64,000 nt of DNA from JAENVT01 sp031430695 (GTDB lineage Bacteria; Actinomycetota; Acidimicrobiia; Acidimicrobiales; Ilumatobacteraceae), in NCBI GenBank assembly GCA_031430695.1, contig JANPBZ010000007.1, positions 1 through 64,000 on the forward strand. The letters are read 5' to 3'. The notes under the pieces are model-generated. The model was not told the origin of the DNA. It was given only the letters and a program-made list of their open reading frames with translations, and did no database searches. A program made the position numbers and the translations under genes. Shown here piece by piece: positions 35,921 to 43,322 of the stretch. Each line of letters begins with the position of its first letter. Positions within the stretch are counted from its first letter, which is position 1.

Positions 35921-37096
35921 GTGGAGCGGAGTGAGTGGCCTGACGATGACGCCCTTGGTGAGGGCGCGTACCCACCTGCACCGCTGCCCGCGCACGAGCG
36001 CACCTGGCGCCATCCGTCAGAGTTGGGCCGTGCTGGGTGGATCCACTCAGATCCGCCGATCACGATCGGCCGGGGGCTTCTCGTGACCACCGGAGCGATT
36101 GGCGGCCTGCTATCGCTGGCCTTGCTGTGGGCCATGCTGCCGTCGGCAGGTCGAGGAGGCCAGGCTGCACCGACCGTCGTCACCAGCACCGCCAACGATC
36201 TGCCAAGCCCGAGCATCACCGCCCGACCCGACACGCTCGTGGCGACTTCGGTCGACGATCGCCTGCCTTCGACAACCTTGCGCGCCGGCTCGCTCAACGC
36301 TCCCGCGTCGCAGGACAGCTCTCCGACGACTTCCGACACCACCGAGCCGACAGCCAGCACGCAAAGCGCTGCCACCATCGATGCCGATCCGATAGCGGTG
36401 GGAATCGGCGACTCGCTGGTCATCACCACTGCTCGCGCAGTGGAGGGACGCAGCTTCATCACCTTGATCGGCATCGACGGGCAACCACACAACGCCACGG
36501 TGCTCATGGTCGATCGCGATCTCGGATTGGCGGTTCTGTCGGCCGACGTCGCCGCGTTGACCACGTCGTACGGAATCGGTCCGGCGCTCAATCCCGGCGA
36601 CGTTGTCACGGTGCTTGGCGCCATACCAACCTCCGCCAACGTCACCCTTGACGCCGATGGCCATCTCATGCTCGACGCATGGGCAGCATCGCTGGCCGAG
36701 GGCACACCGGTCCTGAACGCCGACGGTCTGTTGGTCGGAATGTGCAGCCGCGGATCCTCGGGCCCCGAACTGGTCAGTGTGGTCAATGTGGCCGCCATGC
36801 TGGCACCCGCCAAGCCGGCGAAGCCGGCGCCTTGGTTGGGAGTTCGCGTAGTCGTGGGTGAGCACGGCGGGCTGCTCATCGATCGCGTTGATCCGGACGG
36901 TCCCTCCGCTGCGGTCGGCGTCGTGGTCGGCGACATCCTCAGCGCCGTCGACGGCGTCGCCGTCGCCGCGGTTGATGAGTTGAAGGCGACCATCGCCCAG
37001 CACGCACCCGATGACATCGTCACCTTGACCGTCACCCATGCGGATCAGACGTCGATCGACGTCGCAGTCACCTTGGGCACCGCGCCGTCGATGTAG
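35921..37096 (+). CDS. Membrane-anchored PDZ protein with a degenerate trypsin-like domain
   Basis: A 391-residue protein arranged like actinobacterial HtrA/DegP relatives: cytosolic N-terminus with the lineage motif HERTWRHPSELG (25-36), membrane helix at about 53-72, Thr/Ser-rich linker (80-150), trypsin-like domain (about 153-295) and PDZ domain (about 303-388; PWLGVRVV, VGDILSAVDGVAV). The protease triad is broken: the His segment reads VITTARAV with Arg172 where His is expected, and the Ser motif reads AEGTPVLNADG with Thr262. The Asp region (DRDLGLAVL, Asp200) remains. It is probably a non-catalytic binding or sensor protein. GTG start. Confidence 0.85.
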   Translation: MERSEWPDDDALGEGAYPPAPLPAHERTWRHPSELGRAGWIHSDPPITIGRGLLVTTGAIGGLLSLALLWAMLPSAGRGGQAAPTVVTSTANDLPSPSITARPDTLVATSVDDRLPSTTLRAGSLNAPASQDSSPTTSDTTEPTASTQSAATIDADPIAVGIGDSLVITTARAVEGRSFITLIGIDGQPHNATVLMVDRDLGLAVLSADVAALTTSYGIGPALNPGDVVTVLGAIPTSANVTLDADGHLMLDAWAASLAEGTPVLNADGLLVGMCSRGSSGPELVSVVNVAAMLAPAKPAKPAPWLGVRVVVGEHGGLLIDRVDPDGPSAAVGVVVGDILSAVDGVAVAAVDELKATIAQHAPDDIVTLTVTHADQTSIDVAVTLGTAPSM

Positions 37097-37161
37097 TCGG
37101 TTCCCCCAACGTTCTGTGTCAGCACATGGAACGACAGTCGTTCAAGGAGCTGACAGGGAAG

Positions 37162-38136
37162 TCAGCGGGCGGCGCGGCGGCGTTGTGCCCGGCGCACGGC
37201 TCGCCACACCGCGATTCCGACGGCTACAAGCAGGGCGGCGAGCCCACCGAGGGCGATCTCCTGGCGACGTTTCGGGGTGACCATCGTCCACCACTTCGCC
37301 TCGGTTCCCTCGACGTACGCCTGCTCGTTGGTCACCGTCGGTGTCCAGCCCTCGGCCTTCAACCGGTCGTTGGCCACGAGCCACGTCCACCGGGTGTAGC
37401 TGCGCAGCCCTGGCGGGATCGGGCCGCGCTGGAACCGCCAGCGCATGTTGCTGATGACCTCGGTAATCCGGTCGGGCAGCTTGAGGCGAGGCACCGCGCC
37501 GGCGAGCGCACGAACACGCTCGCCCGCGATCCAGCCATCTGGAGCAACGTTGTAGACACCATCGAGTCTCTGTTCAGCAGCGAGCACCACAGCACGGGCG
37601 AGATCGTCGAGATGCAGAAACTGTGCCGGAGGGTCATCCTCGCCGAATCGCTGCCCCATGCCGGCAGCGAGCGCGGCGGCGAGCCCAACGGTGCTCTCTG
37701 CCGCCATTGCAACTGCAGGGCGGAGCACGGTCACCGTGCGTTCGGGCGCTGCGAGACGCCATTCGTCGACCAGCTGTTCGACTGCGCCGAGCTGGCGGGC
37801 GTAGACAAACTCGACGTCCGGTCGAAGCACCGCTTCTTCGGTGATGGGCACCGGGTTGTTAGCCCAAGCCCCGTACACCATCGCCGACGAGACCAACACC
37901 AGATGCCGTGCCTGGCGCGCCTCGGCCAACGCCGCAGTCACACCCTCGGTTGCACTTTGCCGGCGTCGAGCACGGGCGTCGGCATCGGCGGAGGCCAACC
38001 ACACAACGACGTCGCTGTGATCCACGTCGCCCTGCACCAGCGAGGCGCTGCCGCTCAGCCGGCTCATGACACGCCGGCCCAGGCCAGCGGAGCCATCACT
38101 GACCCACACCGAGGTTGTCGTCGAGGCGACTGTCAT
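37162..38136 (-). CDS. NAD-dependent epimerase/dehydratase family protein with C-terminal membrane anchor
   Basis: A 324-residue extended-SDR protein. The cofactor loop is SDGSAGLGRRV near the N-terminus, and SSAMVYGAW with VYARQLGAVEQ gives the Ser and a Tyr-containing active site in which the usual YxxxK reads YARQL, so Lys is missing. That suggests NAD(P) binding without normal oxidoreductase chemistry. The C-terminus (about 290-312) is a membrane helix (LGGLAALLVAVGIAVWRAV) followed by a very basic tail. ATG at 38136 leaves 43 bp to the divergent gene at 38180. Confidence 0.78.
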   Translation of the reverse strand: MTVASTTTSVWVSDGSAGLGRRVMSRLSGSASLVQGDVDHSDVVVWLASADADARARRRQSATEGVTAALAEARQARHLVLVSSAMVYGAWANNPVPITEEAVLRPDVEFVYARQLGAVEQLVDEWRLAAPERTVTVLRPAVAMAAESTVGLAAALAAGMGQRFGEDDPPAQFLHLDDLARAVVLAAEQRLDGVYNVAPDGWIAGERVRALAGAVPRLKLPDRITEVISNMRWRFQRGPIPPGLRSYTRWTWLVANDRLKAEGWTPTVTNEQAYVEGTEAKWWTMVTPKRRQEIALGGLAALLVAVGIAVWRAVRRAQRRRAAR

Positions 38137-38166
38137 GGCGACGGACGCTAGCGCCGATGCAGGCCG

Positions 38167-38172
38167 TAGGCT
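38167..38172 (+). promoter_or_regulatory. Extended -10 box of a probable leaderless gene
   Basis: TAGGCT lies 7 bp before the ATG at 38180, the spacing expected when transcription starts at the first base of the start codon. No Shine-Dalgarno sequence is visible upstream of that ATG. Confidence 0.4.
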
Positions 38173-38179
38173 CGCGTCC

Positions 38180-39364
38180 ATGGCAGACGGACCAGGGTCC
38201 GACAACCCGTTCGAGAACGTTCCTTTGTTCGGTGATCTGGCCCGAGCACTGTCGGGTCAGGGTCCGCTCAATTGGGATGCGGCACGGCAGTTCGCCGGCC
38301 TGGCCGCGACCGGCGGCGCGGCCGAGGTCAACATCGATCCGACGGTTCGAATCAAGCTCGGCGACCTCGCCCAGATTGCCGAGCTGCATGTTCGCGACCT
38401 CACCGGTTTCGACGGCCCATCACCCGAGGTCGTCCCCATCACGTCAGGCGCCTGGGCCCAGCGGACGCTCGATGCGTACCGGCCCCTGTTCACCGAATTG
38501 GCGACGTCGCTCGGTCAACCAGTTGCGCCAACCGACGCCGACACCACCGACCTCAACGCCGACCCGATGATGGCGATGATGGCCAACCTCAGCAAGATGA
38601 TGGCGCCGTCGATGATGGGAATGGCCGTCGGCTCGATGGTCGGACGCATGGCCACGCAAGCCTTCGGGCAGTACGACCTTCCGATTCCGCGACAAGACGC
38701 CAGCCTCACGGTGTTGCCGGGCAACATCGATCGATTCGCCGCCGAATGGAGCATCACCGTCGACGAGATGCGGATGTGGGTGCTTGCGCAGGAACTCACG
38801 GGCCATGCGCTGTTCTCGATTGCGTCGCTTCGCGAGGATTTCGCGTCGCTCGTGCGACGACATGTGGGTGCCTTCCGAGCCGACCCCGAGGCAATCGCCG
38901 AGAAGCTCTCATCCCTCGAAACCGACGAGGGGGATCCGATGCAAGCGATGCAACAGGTGCTCAGCGACCCTGCTGTCTTGCTGGGCGCCGTGCAATCAGC
39001 AGAGCAACGCGAGCTCCAGCCGTCGCTCGACGCTGCCGCCGCTGCGGTGATCGGGTACGTCGACTACATGGTCGACGGGGTGTCGGTGCGCGTGATCGGC
39101 GGCGATGCGTTGCGCATTGCCGAAGCGGTGAGGCGGCGAAGGGTCGACCACAACGCCGACGATGTCTACATCGAGAGACTGCTCGGCTTGCGCCTGACCC
39201 ACCAGCAGGTTCAGCGCGGAAAGAACTTCGTCGGCGGGGTCGTCGACCGCGTCGGCGAAGCTCGGCTCAGTGTGCTTCTCGCCCGCCCGAATGCCTTGCC
39301 GACCCCGGCGGAGATCGACGCGCCCGGCTTGTGGGTGGCCCGCCTCGAACTGGCCGGCGCTTAG
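38180..39364 (+). CDS. DUF2342 (zinc-dependent metalloprotease-like) protein lacking the HExxH motif
   Basis: A 394-residue soluble protein of the actinobacterial DUF2342 / 'putative hydrolase, F420-associated' family. Family traits: DNPFENVPLFGDLARALSG at the N-terminus, the Met-rich stretch MMAMMANLSKMMAPSMMGMAVGSMVG (130-155, seen in parts), FGQYDLPIP and the region where relatives have a metalloprotease HExxH. Here that site reads MWVLAQELTGHALF: Gln204 replaces the first His and Gly208 occupies the second His position, with a His only one residue later. Zinc binding is therefore doubtful. The last 98 bp overlap the convergent MFS gene. Confidence 0.82.
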   Translation: MADGPGSDNPFENVPLFGDLARALSGQGPLNWDAARQFAGLAATGGAAEVNIDPTVRIKLGDLAQIAELHVRDLTGFDGPSPEVVPITSGAWAQRTLDAYRPLFTELATSLGQPVAPTDADTTDLNADPMMAMMANLSKMMAPSMMGMAVGSMVGRMATQAFGQYDLPIPRQDASLTVLPGNIDRFAAEWSITVDEMRMWVLAQELTGHALFSIASLREDFASLVRRHVGAFRADPEAIAEKLSSLETDEGDPMQAMQQVLSDPAVLLGAVQSAEQRELQPSLDAAAAAVIGYVDYMVDGVSVRVIGGDALRIAEAVRRRRVDHNADDVYIERLLGLRLTHQQVQRGKNFVGGVVDRVGEARLSVLLARPNALPTPAEIDAPGLWVARLELAGA

Positions 39365-40580
39365 GCGCGCTGGCCGTCGACCTGCCTCGCGACCGTGACC
39401 GCAAGCGAGAGGCGTGGATGTAGAGCACTCCGGCAAGCACGCCGATCAGCCCGACGGCCAAGAACGCAACGCGCCCTGGAAACGTGACCAGCACCGGAAT
39501 GACACCGGCGATGACCCACGACAACTGGAAGCGAGTTTCGAACTTGGCGAACGCTCGACCCTGGTTTGCGTCGGGAGCATCACGTTGCACAATCGAGTCG
39601 AACGCCATTCGCCCGATGCCAGATGCGATGTTGACAACCGCCGCCAATGCGATGGCCGCGCCGACTCCACCGAACACGGCGGCGCCGATGCCGGACAACG
39701 CGATCAGCACGATCGCCGTGGTCAACATCAACTCCTCGCGGAGCCGATTGCGCAGCGGTGACGCGAGGCCGTTGCCAAGCATCAACCCCGCCGTCGAGGC
39801 ACCGATGACTGCGCCGATCCACAGATTGCTGTAGCTGTTCTCGCGCAACCAGAAGAGCAGTTCGAAGAACAGAAAGCCGATCACCGCGCGGATCAGGCTC
39901 ATCGCTACGGCAGCCGAGCGCAGCGACGCATTGCGCAACTCCATGCGTTCGGCCGGCTGTGCCGATGGCGCAACCGCTCCTCGCGGTAGTCGCGAAGCGG
40001 AAATGACAGCACACGCGAACATCACGATCCCGAACATCAGCGACAGCTTCGGCGAGATCGCAGCCAGTCCACCCGCTGGCGCCGCAGCGAGGGCACCCGT
40101 GGCTCCCGAGATCAGACCAAGTTTGGAGTTTGCCTCGACCAACTCGGTCTTGCTGTTGACCACCGTCGGGATCAGCGAAGAGCGCGATACGCCGTACGTC
40201 TTCTGCAGGATCATCACGCCGAACGACAACGGAAAGAGCAAGAGGTCGTCGAGATGGAAGATCATCGTGGCGAACAACAGCGCCCGCCCGACGGCTGTGA
40301 GTTGGATGATCAATCGCCTGCCGCCAGGAGCCCGGTCGATGAACGGCCCGATCAGCGGAGCGACGACAGCAAACGGAGCGAAGCTCACCAAGAGGTACAG
40401 CAGCACTTTGCTGCGCGCTGCATCGGGACTGATGGAGAAGAACAACGACCCTGCCAGCGACACCACCATCGCCACATCACCCGCCGTCATCAACGCATGG
40501 GTCCGGGCCAGCCGCCTGAACGATGACACCGCCGGACCCGGCGGGGATGACGGGACTGGAGGGCGCCGGCCAGTTGACAC
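39267..40580 (-). CDS. Major facilitator superfamily transporter
   Basis: A 437-residue membrane protein with about 12 helices. The loop 2-3 region reads LIGPFIDRAPGGRRLII, a variant of the MFS GxxxDRxGRR motif, and QLTAVGRALLFATMIF and AAVVNIASGIGRMAFDSIVQRDAPDANQGRAFAKFET are typical of MFS proteins of the 'MFS_3/enterobactin exporter-like' type. The last 50 residues are a basic, low-complexity tail encoded opposite the end of the DUF2342 gene. GTG start at 40580. Substrate unknown. Confidence 0.85.
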   Translation of the reverse strand: MSTGRRPPVPSSPPGPAVSSFRRLARTHALMTAGDVAMVVSLAGSLFFSISPDAARSKVLLYLLVSFAPFAVVAPLIGPFIDRAPGGRRLIIQLTAVGRALLFATMIFHLDDLLLFPLSFGVMILQKTYGVSRSSLIPTVVNSKTELVEANSKLGLISGATGALAAAPAGGLAAISPKLSLMFGIVMFACAVISASRLPRGAVAPSAQPAERMELRNASLRSAAVAMSLIRAVIGFLFFELLFWLRENSYSNLWIGAVIGASTAGLMLGNGLASPLRNRLREELMLTTAIVLIALSGIGAAVFGGVGAAIALAAVVNIASGIGRMAFDSIVQRDAPDANQGRAFAKFETRFQLSWVIAGVIPVLVTFPGRVAFLAVGLIGVLAGVLYIHASRLRSRSRGRSTASAPKRRPVRGGPPTSRARRSPPGSARHSGGREAH

Positions 40581-40625
40581 GCTGGCATGGTAGGGCCACC
40601 CCGCACCCGTCCGAGTGCTTGGCAG

Positions 40626-41339
40626 CTAGGACTCCTTGGAGCGATCGAACTTGTACCCCAGGCCGCGGTACGTGATGATCCGCGTCGGGGTGGTCGGGTC
40701 GGGTTCGACCTTGGCTCGCAACCGCTTGATGTGCACATCGAGGGTCTTGGTATCGCCGACATAGTCGCTTCCCCAAACCCGATCGATCAAGGTCTCCCTC
40801 GGCAGCACACGACCGGCATTGGCCAAGAGCAGATGAAGGAGTTCGAACTCCTTCAGCGGCAGCGACACGTCCTCGCCGTCGACCGTGACCCGATGCTCGT
40901 CGGGGTCCAGCACCACGTCGCCAACTGCCAGCGAACCTGGCGACAACTCCGACGCGATGGCGGGGTCCCCAGGAGATCGGCGAAGTACGGCTCGCATTCT
41001 GGCGACAACCTCGCGCATGCGGTAGGGCTTGGTGATGTAGTCATCCGCGCCGACCTCGAGTCCGACGACAGTGTCGATCTCGGCACCCTTGGCCGTGACC
41101 ATGATGATCGGCACGTGACTCTTCTTGCGCAGTTGACGGCAGACGTCGATGCCGCTGAGTCGGGGCAGCATCACGTCGAGCAGCACGATGTCGGGTTGGA
41201 CCTCGTCGAAGCACTGCAGCGCCTCGAATCCGTCGCCGACCGAAACCACATGGAAGCCTTCGCGGCTCAAGCCGATCGTCAGCGCCTCGACGAAGCTGGG
41301 CTCGTCCTCGACAACGAGAACCACTGGCTGGGTCGTCAT
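40626..41339 (-). CDS. phoP: PhoP/RegX3-type response regulator
   Basis: A 237-residue OmpR-family regulator. The receiver domain has VVEDEPSF (acidic pocket), the phosphorylated Asp in DIVLLDVMLPRLSG and the switch Lys in ADDYITKPY. The C-terminal winged helix has LPLKEFELLHLLLANAGRVLPRETLIDRVWG and TLDVHIKRLRAKVE, close to PhoB/RegX3. The operon order phoU-kinase-regulator and the PHO box at 43280-43301 point to phosphate control. ATG overlaps the kinase stop (ATGA). The symbol could equally be regX3. Confidence 0.93.
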   Translation of the reverse strand: MTTQPVVLVVEDEPSFVEALTIGLSREGFHVVSVGDGFEALQCFDEVQPDIVLLDVMLPRLSGIDVCRQLRKKSHVPIIMVTAKGAEIDTVVGLEVGADDYITKPYRMREVVARMRAVLRRSPGDPAIASELSPGSLAVGDVVLDPDEHRVTVDGEDVSLPLKEFELLHLLLANAGRVLPRETLIDRVWGSDYVGDTKTLDVHIKRLRAKVEPDPTTPTRIITYRGLGYKFDRSKES

Positions 41340-42403
41340 GAATCTCCCGCCGGTACGCGAATGGTGAACACCGAACCCTCGCCCTCGCGGGATTGAACTG
41401 TGACATCTCCTGAGTGATTCGTCGCGACGTGGCGGACGATCGAGAGACCAAGTCCCGTGCCGCCCGTGTCGCGACTGCGGGCCCGATCGACGCGATAGAA
41501 CCGCTCGAAGATCCGGTCGAGATCGCGCGGTGGGATCCCGACCCCCGTGTCGGTCACGCTGATCTCGATCCACTCGTCGTGCCGACAAGCCTCGACGACC
41601 ACCTCGGATCCCTCATCGCTGTACTTGACCGCATTCTCCAGCAAGTTGGCGACCGCCGAAACCAGCTGCCGATGGCTGCCCACCACGTGCAGGTCTCGCG
41701 GCACCGGTTGAACGGTGACGCTGATCGAGTGCTGCTCCGAGGCATGTTGGGCACGGTCGACGGCATCGTCGATCACCGTTGCCACGGACACCACATCCGT
41801 CGCTGCCGTCCCGCCGAGCTCGGTTCGTGACAGCTCCAGTAAGTCGTCGATCGTGCGCGCTGCTCGATGCGCTTCGCCGACCATCTTGTCGGCGAGACGT
41901 CGCATCGAAGTCACGTCGTCGACGTCGGCCAGCGCCTCTGCCAACACGGCGAGCGCGCCGACCGGCGTCTTCAACTCGTGACTGATGTTGGCGACGAAAT
42001 CGGTGCGGACAGCGTCGAGGCGAGCCCGCTCGCTGACATCGTCGACGGTGACCAGCGCACCGCCATCTTCGAGCGGAATCGCCTGGATGGCCAGCACCGT
42101 GCGCGGTGGACCGATGAACTCGACAGTCTGCCCGCTGGCGTTGCCGCGGACCGCGCGGCGCACATGGCGTTCGACTGCTTCTTGCACGAGCACTGCGGCG
42201 TGTCCCTGATATGTGCGTGCAGCGACATTCTCGACCCGGGTCTGGCCGGTCGGATCCGTCAACACGACCCCGATCGGCAGCGCGTCGAGCGCTCGCCGAA
42301 GCTGTAGGACCTCCGTCTCCAACTGGGCCAGCAGATGCTGTGCACCGTCGACGCTTGGCTCGAGAGCGGCTGGAAGTCGACGACGACGACGAAACGTCAT
42401 CAC
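41336..42403 (-). CDS. SenX3/PhoR-type sensor histidine kinase
   Basis: A 355-residue kinase without obvious membrane helices: basic N-terminus, a PAS-like domain (about 35-125, ALDALPIGVVLTDPTG), the HisKA helix with the phospho-His in FVANISHELKTPVGAL, and the ATPase domain with N box LLENAVKYSDE, G1 DTGVGIPP and G2 GGTGLGLSIV. SenX3 normally carries two N-terminal membrane helices; they are absent here, so this kinase may be soluble and sense through PhoU or a transporter. It overlaps phoU by GTGATGA. Confidence 0.92.
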   Translation of the reverse strand: MMTFRRRRRLPAALEPSVDGAQHLLAQLETEVLQLRRALDALPIGVVLTDPTGQTRVENVAARTYQGHAAVLVQEAVERHVRRAVRGNASGQTVEFIGPPRTVLAIQAIPLEDGGALVTVDDVSERARLDAVRTDFVANISHELKTPVGALAVLAEALADVDDVTSMRRLADKMVGEAHRAARTIDDLLELSRTELGGTAATDVVSVATVIDDAVDRAQHASEQHSISVTVQPVPRDLHVVGSHRQLVSAVANLLENAVKYSDEGSEVVVEACRHDEWIEISVTDTGVGIPPRDLDRIFERFYRVDRARSRDTGGTGLGLSIVRHVATNHSGDVTVQSREGEGSVFTIRVPAGDS

Positions 42404-43170
42404 GGCGCGAGTTCACCGTCTGGGTTGCCGGCCATCCGCGGTAACTCGCCCGTGTCGTCGGTGCGCAGACGGAAGCGCTGGGCGCCGTGATGCTCCGGCA
42501 TCCATCCTGTGATCACGAACCGCACGCGCTCGCCGACGTTGACTGCGTGGTCGCCGATCCGCTCATAGAACCGGGCGACAACGGCCAGTTGTACTGCGAC
42601 CTGCAGATCGATGCGGCCGGCGGCGTGGCTCTCGAAGATGGCCTGCACGAACTGCTTCTGTAGGCCATCGAGGTAGGAGTCCATGTCGTCGATCGCCGCT
42701 GCTTTGGCGGCATCGTTCTCGACAAACGACTCGATGGCAGCCGTGTACAACTGTTGAGCCTGCTCACCCATCCGCGAGATGATGCCGCGCAACTTCGGGT
42801 CGAGGTCGTGGCCGTAGATCCGTCGTGCCGCCTTGCAGATGTTGCACACCAAGTCGGCCGATCGTTCAACATCGGCGATCATCTTCAGCAGGGCGACGAC
42901 CTGGCGAAGGTCGCTGGCCACCGGCGCCTGCAGCGCAAGGATGCGATAGCAGTGCTCCTCGAGATCCAGCGAACGGGCATCGATCTCGTCGTCGGCTTGA
43001 ATCAGGTAGTCGGCGCCTTCGAGGTCACCGTCGAGCAGGACAGCGGTCGCCCGCGGGATCGCCTCCGTAACGGAGGCAGCGAGGCGTACAAGCTCGGCAC
43101 GAGCATCTTCGAGATCGTGGTGGAAGCCCTTACGTAATTCGTCCATCAGCCGAACCTGCCCGTGACGCAT
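42400..43170 (-). CDS. phoU: Phosphate signalling protein PhoU
   Basis: A 256-residue protein of two three-helix bundles. The metal-binding motifs of PhoU are seen in the repeated halves: DDEIDARSLDLEEHCYRIL and RYEIGDH-like FYERIGDHAVNVGERV. PhoU links the Pst transporter with the PhoR/SenX3 kinase and represses it when phosphate is plentiful. First gene of the phoU-kinase-regulator operon. An internal ATG at 43146 (MDELRKGFHHDLE) matches the usual PhoU N-terminus and may be the true start. Confidence 0.94.
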   Translation of the reverse strand: MRHGQVRLMDELRKGFHHDLEDARAELVRLAASVTEAIPRATAVLLDGDLEGADYLIQADDEIDARSLDLEEHCYRILALQAPVASDLRQVVALLKMIADVERSADLVCNICKAARRIYGHDLDPKLRGIISRMGEQAQQLYTAAIESFVENDAAKAAAIDDMDSYLDGLQKQFVQAIFESHAAGRIDLQVAVQLAVVARFYERIGDHAVNVGERVRFVITGWMPEHHGAQRFRLRTDDTGELPRMAGNPDGELAP

Positions 43171-43279
43171 CGCCCAGTACGGACACTGGGATTGCGATCA
43201 TCGAGGACCACGGTAGTTGGAAATACGGAACACGACATCTTTCGACAAGCTAGAGAGGGCAGGTGTCGCCAACCCTGAG

Positions 43280-43301
43280 CCGAGGTGAACCACAGGTGAA
43301 C
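43280..43301 (-). promoter_or_regulatory. PHO box (two 11-bp direct repeats) upstream of phoU
   Basis: Read on the minus strand, GTTCACCTGTG (43301-43291) is followed without gap by GTTCACCTCGG (43290-43280). Each unit fits 10 of 11 positions of the actinobacterial PhoP direct-repeat consensus (G-G/T-TCA-YYY-R-G/C-G). The box lies about 110 bp upstream of phoU, so the regulator encoded at 40626 probably controls its own operon. Confidence 0.75.
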
Positions 43302-43322
43302 AGCGAGCCAACGGAAGGCGAA

